DNA of 43,735 nucleotides from CAZYAK01 sp964645935 (lineage in GTDB: Bacteria; Patescibacteriota; Gracilibacteria; Peribacterales; Peribacteraceae), in contig CAZYAK010000006.1 of the NCBI GenBank assembly GCA_964645935.1, positions 1-43,735 of the forward strand, in the 5' to 3' direction. Below, piece by piece: positions 1-7,115 of this stretch. The notes beneath the pieces were generated by a model. That model was not told the origin of the DNA, made no database searches, and saw only the letters and a program-made list of their open reading frames with translations. The position numbers and the translations under genes were made by a program. How positions within the stretch are numbered: position 1 is the first letter of the stretch; each line of letters begins with the position of its first letter.

Positions 1-997
<997 letters not shown>

Positions 998-1059
998 GGT
1001 AGGAGGGGGAAGAATGGAAGTGAAGGAAGACCCCTGAGGGAAATGGAAAGAAAAGAGGG

Positions 1060-1075
1060 GTGTACGGAAGTACAC
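1060..1075. promoter_or_regulatory. Operator-like dyad GTGTA-N6-TACAC, copy 1 (recA)
   Basis: A 16-bp perfect dyad, GTGTA-CGGAAG-TACAC, lies just downstream of the predicted recA -10 element, where a bound repressor would block initiation. A second copy with the same 5-6-5 geometry lies at 1143-1158. LexA operators are also about 16 bp dyads (E. coli CTGT-N8-ACAG), so a LexA-type role is likely but inferred. Confidence 0.55.
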
Positions 1076-1079
1076 GCAG

Positions 1080-1107
1080 ACCATAAGAGATCCACCGCCC
1101 GGCGCAA
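1080..1107 (-). promoter_or_regulatory. Candidate recA promoter
   Basis: On the minus strand, TTGCGC (1107-1102) is followed after 16 bases by TATGGT (1085-1080). Predicted initiation falls near 1073, inside the dyad at 1060-1075, leaving a leader of about 75 bases. Confidence 0.45.
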
Positions 1108-1142
1108 AGGGATTGGGCTTGCGAGGGAGGGACATCGTGGTG

Positions 1143-1158
1143 GTGTATCACCGTACAC
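1143..1158. promoter_or_regulatory. Operator-like dyad GTGTA-N6-TACAC, copy 2 (recA)
   Basis: GTGTA-TCACCG-TACAC has the same half-sites and spacing as the dyad at 1060-1075, with a different central six bases. The centres are 83 bp apart, close to eight helical turns. It lies upstream of the predicted -35, consistent with cooperative or looping repression of recA. Confidence 0.5.
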
Positions 1159-1165
1159 CTCTGAT

Positions 1166-1185
1166 GTTCCGTGCCGTCACGGAAC
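1166..1185 (-). terminator. Perfect 8-bp hairpin after lipoprotein gene
   Basis: GTTCCGTG-CCGT-CACGGAAC lies 24 bases past the lipoprotein stop codon. There is no T-tract, so it may be a weak terminator or an additional dyad of the recA regulatory region. Confidence 0.3.
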
Positions 1186-1209
1186 GTTCGCAGGCGCATC
1201 GCAAGGCCA

Positions 1210-2088
1210 TCAGAGCCGTTTGCAGACGCCAATGTCTGTTGCGGCGTCGGTGATCTGGCAGGAGTACCCGGACGGGCACAGCACGCCGGCCGGGCCGCCG
1301 CAGGGCTTGCCTTCAGCGGCGCTGCCCGTGCCCGACTGGGGCGTAGTAGCTCTGGGCGCGGACGAGGCGCGGAACGCGAGCGAGCGGACAATGCCGAGCG
1401 CATCCTCGCGCTGGATGGCGGCAACGTCGGCGTCCTCCTCCAGACGGAACACGAAGGCGAGCAGGCGATCATCCGTGGCGGAGGCGGCATCAAGGTCCAC
1501 ATACACCGTGAAGGAGGGCTGCCCGTCCGTTTCCACCGTAACAGCCTTGCGCGTGCCAATCACAAGGGGCATCAGACGCAGATCGGTTCCCGAGGATGTG
1601 AGCGTACGAAAATCAAAGGGCAGTGCATCGGCCGTCTCTACGAGGACGCGGAGCATCGGCAACGTGGATCCTGACACCGTAAACCGCGCCACGGACTTGG
1701 TGACATCGCCCTTCCACTCACGCGGGACGGAGAAAGACACGCCAAGCGAAGGGATGGTCCATGCGCGCTTCTGGCCCACCGCGCCTCCCGTCACCTTGGT
1801 AACCACGAACACGGGCAGGTCGCGTCGGTCGGTGTTTTCCTCGTAGGTACCCTGTAGCTCCACCGTGCGCCCCTCCAGTGCGTGCAGGTCCACGGTGGGG
1901 CTCTCCACGTACGTGAACTGTTCGCCCTCCCGTGCGAGCGCATGCGTGCCACGGCGAGTGAGCGAGATCTCCACGCGCTCCAGCGTGCCGCGCGCGGTGC
2001 GCGAACCTTGCGGCAACGGCTCGCGCCGATTGCAGGCGGGGAGGACGAGCACGCAAACGAAGGCGAGGGCGGCGATTCCGCGGCGCAT
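1210..2088 (-). CDS. Predicted lipoprotein with Cys-rich C-terminus
   Basis: I do not recognise a named family. The ATG at 2088 gives a 292-residue protein starting MRRGIAALAFVCVLVLPAC, a type II signal peptide with lipobox LPAC, so it should be lipid-anchored outside the membrane. The frame is open further upstream, but only the 2088 start places the signal peptide correctly. The middle (IPSLGVSFSVPREWKGDV onward) reads like the PsbP-type fold also seen in the SLH protein near the right end. The last 30 residues contain four cysteines in a CGGPAGVLCPSGYSC pattern, resembling small disulfide-rich modules of secreted bacterial proteins. It lies between recA and the sigma-like gene, all on the minus strand, but a strong terminator at 2171-2200 separates it from the latter. 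Confidence 0.75.
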   Translation of the reverse strand: MRRGIAALAFVCVLVLPACNRREPLPQGSRTARGTLERVEISLTRRGTHALAREGEQFTYVESPTVDLHALEGRTVELQGTYEENTDRRDLPVFVVTKVTGGAVGQKRAWTIPSLGVSFSVPREWKGDVTKSVARFTVSGSTLPMLRVLVETADALPFDFRTLTSSGTDLRLMPLVIGTRKAVTVETDGQPSFTVYVDLDAASATDDRLLAFVFRLEEDADVAAIQREDALGIVRSLAFRASSAPRATTPQSGTGSAAEGKPCGGPAGVLCPSGYSCQITDAATDIGVCKRL

Positions 2089-2170
2089 GAGTGAGAGGGG
2101 AACGGGCGGGATGCTAGCCCCCGGGGACCCGGTCGTCCATGAAAGGCCGGGAAGAACGCAGTCGCGCCAC

Positions 2171-2200
2171 AAAAAAACCGGGGATCGCTCCCCGGTTTTT
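2171..2200 (-). terminator. Rho-independent terminator
   Basis: A 9-bp stem (AACCGGGGA / TCCCCGGTT, loop TCGC) is flanked by seven A on the left and T on the right, so it works in both directions. It lies 20 bases past the stop of the sigma-region-4 gene on the minus strand. Confidence 0.9.
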
Positions 2201-2219
2201 GATTGTGCTCGGTAACCGC

Positions 2220-3338
2220 TCAAGCAATCTCGGAGGTCTTCCTGGCGGGATCAAAGGCGTACACCGCGCGACCAACGCGGGTGAAGTACGGCATCTTCTG
2301 GAGGTTGAGCGAGATGGTGCCCACTTTGACGGTGCGCTGCTTGGCGACCTCGGCGATGATCTCCTTCTTGGAGAGGGGGCCCTTCTCACGGAGGATGCGT
2401 TCGATGACGTCGGCGACCGTGCCAGGCTCGTACCCCCACTCGCGGAGCGCATAGAGGCCGCGTCCGACGAGGACGAACTGCGGGTAGCGGATGAGCTCGT
2501 TGTGCACGGCCTGGACCGTGACGTTCTTGTGGTCGAAACCCGCCTCGCGGATGCGGTTGGCGATCTCCATGAAGTGAAGAGGAGCGCCGGCCTTCTTGAG
2601 GATGATCTCCACCTTGTCGCGGATGGAGCGAGGGCGGACGAAGCGCCACTCGGTAAGGCCCCAGCCCTCATCGATCTCCTTGAGGCGCTCGTCGATCTTG
2701 AGGCAGGAAGTGACGAGTTCGGGGGACGGCGTGCGATCCTTGAAGAGGTTGAGCGACTGGATAGCGGACACGAGCTCCTCGGTCTTCATGCAGGTCTTGC
2801 GCTTCTTGAGAATCTTCACGATGTTCTCGACGATGACCGACACGTCCTCGGACGCGAGGGACGTGAGGCGCCAGAGGGGGCGGAACGAGGTGGTGCGCGC
2901 TGCGTTGCTCATCTCCTGATCGATGGAGTAGGAGAGACGCAACACGGAGCCGTCCACGTTGGTGCTGTTCTGGATGCGACGCAGGACCTGCGAGACGAGT
3001 TCGTCCTCCGGCATCACGCCGCCGTGGGCGCGCAGGATGCCCTTAGCCAACTCATTGACCTCGTCCAGGCGCGTGGTGCGGACCGTGCGCTTGAGCTTGG
3101 AGAGCGCGATGCTCTCGATCTGGCGGATACGCTCGCGCGTGACCTTGAAGTGCTTTCCGATCTTTTCCAGGGTCTGCTTGGGTTGACCGAAAAGCGCGAA
3201 ACGCTTCTTAATCACCGTCACCTCCTTTTCCGTGAGAACCATGAACAGGTTATTCAGCAACTCCTGCAGGTTAATGGAGAGCTGCTGCGAACCAGTTGCG
3301 TAGGGGCCGGAGGCGGTGGTGGTGACAGTGGCGGACAT
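2220..3338 (-). CDS. Sigma-70 region 4 / HARE-HTH transcription regulator
   Basis: The 372-residue protein starts with a sigma-70 region 4 helix-turn-helix (about residues 35-90), including KIGKHFKVTRERIRQIESIA, the usual -35-recognition helix. There is no sigma region 2 or 3, so it cannot melt a promoter as a normal sigma factor would. The rest is a chain of winged-helix modules. One (about 236-300, SIRDKVEIILKKAGAPLHFM onward) matches the HARE-HTH/RpoE-delta type, and a second similar module follows to the C-terminus. Together this suggests an RNA-polymerase- or promoter-associated regulator. A good promoter lies about 150 bases upstream and an intrinsic terminator follows, so it is its own unit. 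Domain calls are by eye; the target genes are unknown. Confidence 0.85.
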   Translation of the reverse strand: MSATVTTTASGPYATGSQQLSINLQELLNNLFMVLTEKEVTVIKKRFALFGQPKQTLEKIGKHFKVTRERIRQIESIALSKLKRTVRTTRLDEVNELAKGILRAHGGVMPEDELVSQVLRRIQNSTNVDGSVLRLSYSIDQEMSNAARTTSFRPLWRLTSLASEDVSVIVENIVKILKKRKTCMKTEELVSAIQSLNLFKDRTPSPELVTSCLKIDERLKEIDEGWGLTEWRFVRPRSIRDKVEIILKKAGAPLHFMEIANRIREAGFDHKNVTVQAVHNELIRYPQFVLVGRGLYALREWGYEPGTVADVIERILREKGPLSKKEIIAEVAKQRTVKVGTISLNLQKMPYFTRVGRAVYAFDPARKTSEIA

Positions 3339-3491
3339 GAGAGACGGGGAGAGGAAAGAACAACCCTCGTTCTACCAGAAGATTGACAGGAGCAAAAGAT
3401 GCCGGAACGACTGGGGTAGACGACCGGCGTCCGATGTGACCGCCTGACGTATTGTCAGGTGGCGCAAACGTGGGAAGGAGCAATGTGGTAT

Positions 3492-3519
3492 ACAATACTT
3501 CTTTTATTTTCATTGTCAA
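3492..3519 (-). promoter_or_regulatory. Promoter for the sigma-region-4 gene
   Basis: TTGACA (3519-3514), a 16-base spacer and TATTGT (3497-3492) lie in an AT-rich patch. The resulting leader of about 147 bases is long for this window and contains a hairpin CCTGAC-AATAC-GTCAGG near 3444-3460, which could be regulatory. The rest of the 3339-3595 gap holds no gene I can support. Confidence 0.65.
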
Positions 3520-3595
3520 CATTCGACTTTAGGGCTCTCACAAGACAAGATATTAGTCGATTGGCTGCAATATTCTGGGCCAAATCGGCCGCTGC

Positions 3596-3985
3596 TTAGA
3601 GACGCAGCAGAAGGGAGCAGGCGGCTGCCGCATCCCCATCATAGGAGGAGGGTGGGGGAGCATGGCGCAACGCCTTGGGGGACCGCACCTGTGGCGACGT
3701 GTAGCGCTCATCGAGGTACATCACTGGCACCCCGAGCGCCGCGATGCGCTCGCCAGCTCCACGCACAAGGCCCGCCTGTGCCCCCTCGGTACCGTCGGGC
3801 AGGAAGGGCAGGCCCACCACCACGCGCTCTACGTTGCGAGCCTGCAAGAGCGTACGAACCGCATCGACAATCTCCTCCACGGACGTGTGGCGGAGTGTGT
3901 CGAGTGGCAGTGGCACACCCACGTCCTCATCGAGGAACGCGATGCCGGTCTTCCGGGTGCCGATGTCGAGGGCGAGGATGCGCAC
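3596..3985 (-). CDS. ruvX: YqgF/RuvX Holliday-junction resolvase family
   Basis: YqgF-family proteins have an RNase H-like fold and act in pre-16S rRNA 5'-end processing; older annotation calls them Holliday-junction resolvases. The sequence starts VRILALDIGTRKTGIAF with the first catalytic Asp at residue 7, then VVVGLPFLPDG, YLDERYTS and a C-terminal DGDAAAACSLL with the last acidic residue. The GTG at 3985 gives 129 residues, close to the usual 130-140. A longer open frame upstream has no family similarity. A TACCCT hexamer lies seven bases before this GTG, fitting the leaderless pattern. The divergent neighbour starts at 4073. Confidence 0.9.
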   Translation of the reverse strand: MRILALDIGTRKTGIAFLDEDVGVPLPLDTLRHTSVEEIVDAVRTLLQARNVERVVVGLPFLPDGTEGAQAGLVRGAGERIAALGVPVMYLDERYTSPQVRSPKALRHAPPPSSYDGDAAAACSLLLRL

Positions 3986-4072
3986 GTGAGGAAGGGTACT
4001 GCGCGCTGTGCAAAACGCCAGGTCCCCCGACTGTTGACGCGCGAGGTGCGGAGCCGTACAGCTATCCGTCCC

Positions 4073-4699
4073 ATGCCCCTCTCGGTCGCTCCAGAGATCG
4101 TCGAACAAGCCGTCGCGGGCATCCTTGCCCGCGATGAGGCGTGGAAAGCAATCGAACGCATCGCCAGCATCTCGACCGGGCGTTTGCGGGAGCTCATGCT
4201 GCTCGACCCCGGACGGCAGTTCAAGCAGTCGTTCCTCGTCCACATTGCCGACGGTGATGCGAATGTGTGGCTAGTGGCCAAGGCCTACAAGCGCTGCTGC
4301 CCGGACCGCTTTGACCGCGAGGTCTTTCCGCGCACGGACCCAGATCTCGCACCCTACGCGCCGGGCTACGTGGGATGCAGCCGGCGTATCACCGACTCCG
4401 CCGCCAACATGCCGATGACAGACGGCGACCACCTCGTGCTCCTGGAGGAGTTCGTGGACGGCACGGATCTCCTCGAGTTCCGGGGCACGCCGGAATACGC
4501 CGTCCACCGCGCGCACTGCGAGGCACGCTACGCACTCGCATGCTGTCTCCTTGTGGGGAAGGCGGGACGGACGCTCTCCAACGTGAACCCGAAGAACATC
4601 CGCATCCCATATATCGCTACGCGAGAGCCGGTGATTGTGGATTGGGGCGGGCAGCGGGCGGTCCGGGACCCCAGCGAGGTCGCCTTCTCGCTGGCGTAA
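4073..4699 (+). CDS. Kinase/APH-like protein, catalytic Asp replaced
   Basis: The 208-residue protein has no name I recognise with certainty. Read against the aminoglycoside-phosphotransferase/protein-kinase fold, it shows a possible ATP-binding Lys in WLVAKAYK (K70), an acidic residue in DREV, a hinge-like LVLLEEFVDG (121-130), a catalytic-loop-like LSNVNPKNI (168-176) and a metal-site-like VIVDWGG (187-193). Aligned to the usual H-G-D-x-x-P-x-N loop, the catalytic Asp is Asn170, while the Asn and following Asp metal ligands remain. It may be a pseudokinase or a strongly diverged phosphotransferase. The ATG at 4073 is chosen because the upstream frame overlaps ruvX antisense. A TTGACG at 4034 may be part of a divergent promoter. 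Confidence 0.7.
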   Translation: MPLSVAPEIVEQAVAGILARDEAWKAIERIASISTGRLRELMLLDPGRQFKQSFLVHIADGDANVWLVAKAYKRCCPDRFDREVFPRTDPDLAPYAPGYVGCSRRITDSAANMPMTDGDHLVLLEEFVDGTDLLEFRGTPEYAVHRAHCEARYALACCLLVGKAGRTLSNVNPKNIRIPYIATREPVIVDWGGQRAVRDPSEVAFSLA

Positions 4700-4708
4700 G
4701 GCACGTAC

Positions 4709-4733
4709 AAAAAGACCGGCCCTCGGCCGGTCT
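4709..4733 (-). terminator. Rho-independent terminator of rpsT
   Basis: A perfect 9-bp GC-rich stem AGACCGGCC / GGCCGGTCT with a three-base loop is followed on the minus strand by a run of five T. It lies 20 bases past the rpsT stop. The plus side has no T-run. Confidence 0.92.
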
Positions 4734-4753
4734 GATGAAGCACAAGGGAAGTG

Positions 4754-5017
4754 TTACTTCTTCTCCGAGACCATCTTGGCAAAGCCGGCCTTCTTTCGGG
4801 CGGCGTTGTTCTTGTGGATGATGTTCTTCTTCGCGGCCGTATCGATGGCCTTATAGACCTTGGGCAGGAGCTTGCGGGCGTCGTCCTTTTTGCCCTCCTG
4901 TACGAGATCGGTGAACGTGCGCATGGCGGTCTTCAGCTGCGTCTTAAACGGCTGGCGGCGGATGCGGCGCACCTCATTCTGCTTGGCACGCTTGATGGCG
5001 GACTTGATGATCGGCAA
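4754..5017 (-). CDS. rpsT: 30S ribosomal protein S20, TTG start
   Basis: S20 binds 16S rRNA early in 30S assembly. The product, 87 residues, has the normal family length and sequence (PIIKSAIKRAKQNEVRRIRR, then KNIIHKNNAARKKAGFAKMV). There is no ATG in the right place; the family N-terminus begins exactly at a TTG (5017-5015). E. coli rpsT is also known for a UUG start linked to autogenous control, so the weak start may be functional here too. No SD is visible. A weak promoter-like TTGACC (5073-5068) with TACCGT after 17 bases lies upstream. The gene is divergent from glmS. Confidence 0.93.
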   Translation of the reverse strand: MPIIKSAIKRAKQNEVRRIRRQPFKTQLKTAMRTFTDLVQEGKKDDARKLLPKVYKAIDTAAKKNIIHKNNAARKKAGFAKMVSEKK

Positions 5018-5061
5018 AGGTCTTGAAGGGAAGAGAGCTCGGGAACGGTACAAGAATAGGG

Positions 5062-5099
5062 AAAAGGGGTCAAGGAGGCTAAAAGGGGTCGGGAGGCGG
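5062..5099. repeat. Tandem 19-bp repeat upstream of rpsT
   Basis: Two adjacent copies of an AAAAGGGGTC-centred unit (5062-5080 and 5081-5099) share the first 10 bases exactly and most of a GGAGGC tail. The predicted rpsT -35 lies in the first copy. The remainder of the 238-base rpsT-glmS gap shows no gene. Confidence 0.6.
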
Positions 5100-5241
5100 C
5101 TATGAGGTTTGAGCGACAACATGTGGAAGGGCTTGCATGCGGAGATCTTGGCACTGAGGCAACTGCACACCTTCAAACGCCCAAACGTTCCACGGCTCAA
5201 ATCTCCTCAGTCTCCGTTGTGACTCCTGCTCCGTCCTCCTC

Positions 5242-5247
5242 TACACT
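5242..5247 (+). promoter_or_regulatory. -10 element of glmS (leaderless)
   Basis: TACACT lies eight bases before the glmS ATG, so transcription should begin at or next to the start codon. GTGACT, with four matches to the -35 consensus, lies 17 bases upstream. Confidence 0.65.
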
Positions 5248-5255
5248 TCCAGCCT

Positions 5256-7046
5256 ATGTGCGGCATCTTCGGATATGTGGGCTCTCGCAGGGACGCGGGC
5301 AGGATCGCCATCGAGGGCCTGAAGAACCTGGAATACCGGGGCTACGACTCCTGGGGCGTCGCGTGCAAACGCGGCGAGACCCTGACCGTGTCCAAGGACG
5401 TGGGGCCCATCGGCACGGTGGATAGCGACCTGTATGCCGCCGAATGCTCGCTGGCCATCGCACACACCCGCTGGGCCACGCACGGCGGGGTGACCCAGCG
5501 CAATGCTCACCCGCACCTCAGCGAGGACGGCCAGATCGCCGTGGTCCACAACGGCATCGTGGAGAACTATCTGGAGCTCAAACGCGACCTCAAGGCGAAG
5601 GGCCATACGTTCCAGTCCGAGACGGACACCGAGGTGATCCCGCACCTCATCGAAGAGGAGCTCAAGGAATGCGGCGACTTCGCTGCCGCGGTTCGCCGCG
5701 CGTGCATGCACTTCGAGGGCCGGTACGCCGTGCTCGCGCTGCACACCAAGAGCAACACGCTCGTGGCCGCGCGCACGGGCTCGCCGCTCATCGTGGGCGT
5801 GGAGCAGAGAAAGGGATCCGCGGAACGTGGATACTTTATCGCATCCGACATCCCGGCCTTCATGGCGCACACCAAGACGGTGCAGTACATCGACGACGGC
5901 GAGATGGTGGTGACCGACGGCAAGAGCATTCTGTTTTCGGACATCGCCACGGGCGAGGAGCGCCCCAAGCGCGAGGTTGCCATCACCTGGAACGTGGAGC
6001 AGGCGCAGAAGGGCGACTTCGAGCACTACATGCTCAAGGAGATCATGGACCAGAAGGAAAGCGTGGCCCGAGCAGTGAACCAGGACGCGGAGCAGATTCG
6101 CACACTGGCCGGCGCCATCCACGGCGCCAAGGGGACGTTCCTGGTGGGCTGCGGCACAGCAGCCAAGGCATGCATGGCGGCCGAGTACTTCTTCTCGGTG
6201 ATCGCGCAGAAGCACGTGAACTTCGCTCCCGCGAGCGAGTTCAAGCTCTTCCACCACTTCCTTCGCAAGGAGAGCCTCCTTATCGTGGTAAGCCAGAGTG
6301 GCGAGACCGCCGATGTGCTGGAGGCCATGCATGTGGCCAAGTCCAAGGGCGCCAAAGTGCTAGCCATCGTCAACTCCGAGGGCTCCACCATCGACCGCGA
6401 AGCCGACTACTCGCTACTCATCAACGCCGGGCCTGAGCGCGCAGTGGCATCCACCAAAGCGCTCACCGGGCAGCTCGCGGTGCTGTTACAGATCGCCTAC
6501 GCGCTGGCCGAACGCCTGCACGACGGCAAGACACTGCTCCTGGAGACGTCCTCCACCATCAACGACATGCTGAACCCTCGCTTCGTGGAGCGCCTGGAAG
6601 ATATCGCGGAACGTATCAAGGATGAGGAGGACCTCTACATCATCGGCAAATCCTGGAACTACCCGATGGCCATGGAGAGCGCCATCAAGATCCAGGAGGT
6701 GAGCTACGTGCACGCCGAGGGCTTCGCCGCCGGCGAGCTGAAGCACGGTCCGATCGCCCTCATCGAGGAGGGGACGCCGTGCATCGTGCTCACGGGCAAG
6801 GACGAGGTGCAGCAAGACATCCTGAGCAACGCTATGGAGCTCAAGGCGCGCGGCGCCTTCATCATCGGCGTGGGCCCCGAGCGGAGTGAGGTGTTCGACG
6901 AATGGATCAAGGTCCCCGACGCCGGCGCCGCGCAGGCTATCGTGAACATCATCCCTATCCAGGTTCTGGCGTACGAGTTGGCCGTGAAACGCGGAAAGAA
7001 CCCGGATATGCCCAGGAATTTGGCGAAGAGTGTGACCGTAAAGTGA
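5256..7046 (+). CDS. glmS: Glutamine-fructose-6-phosphate aminotransferase
   Basis: GlmS makes glucosamine-6-phosphate from fructose-6-phosphate and glutamine, the first step toward UDP-GlcNAc and peptidoglycan. The N-terminus MCGIFGYVGSRRDAG exposes Cys2 as the catalytic nucleophile of the class II glutaminase domain (about 1-220; RWATHGGVTQRNAHP is conserved). Two SIS sugar-isomerase domains follow (GTAAKACMAAEYFF, VSQSGETADVLEA and HAEGFAAGELKHGPIALI), ending in PRNLAKSVTVK, the usual C-terminus. The 596 residues are close to the family norm of about 609. There is no SD; TACACT eight bases before the ATG implies a leaderless mRNA. No glmS ribozyme is visible in the short upstream gap. The gene is convergent with the PBP gene downstream. 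Confidence 0.98.
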   Translation: MCGIFGYVGSRRDAGRIAIEGLKNLEYRGYDSWGVACKRGETLTVSKDVGPIGTVDSDLYAAECSLAIAHTRWATHGGVTQRNAHPHLSEDGQIAVVHNGIVENYLELKRDLKAKGHTFQSETDTEVIPHLIEEELKECGDFAAAVRRACMHFEGRYAVLALHTKSNTLVAARTGSPLIVGVEQRKGSAERGYFIASDIPAFMAHTKTVQYIDDGEMVVTDGKSILFSDIATGEERPKREVAITWNVEQAQKGDFEHYMLKEIMDQKESVARAVNQDAEQIRTLAGAIHGAKGTFLVGCGTAAKACMAAEYFFSVIAQKHVNFAPASEFKLFHHFLRKESLLIVVSQSGETADVLEAMHVAKSKGAKVLAIVNSEGSTIDREADYSLLINAGPERAVASTKALTGQLAVLLQIAYALAERLHDGKTLLLETSSTINDMLNPRFVERLEDIAERIKDEEDLYIIGKSWNYPMAMESAIKIQEVSYVHAEGFAAGELKHGPIALIEEGTPCIVLTGKDEVQQDILSNAMELKARGAFIIGVGPERSEVFDEWIKVPDAGAAQAIVNIIPIQVLAYELAVKRGKNPDMPRNLAKSVTVK

Positions 7047-7115
7047 ACCGAAGCCGTTTGGTCCTCAGCGCGTCGAAGGGCGGCATGGTTTAACGAGGTC
7101 ACCATGACACGCGGC

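Noticed and set aside
2139..3386. Long plus-strand open frame of 415 codons opposite the sigma-region-4 gene
   Set aside because: It is an antisense shadow of a well-supported gene in GC-rich DNA; the composition (Leu/Arg/Glu/His rich) shows no domain.
5062..5099. CRISPR-like repeat
   Set aside because: Only two adjacent units of 19 bases without spacers; no cas genes in the window.
5018..5255. glmS-type riboswitch or ribozyme
   Set aside because: A -10 element eight bases before the ATG leaves no room for a transcribed leader, and no ribozyme core was recognised.
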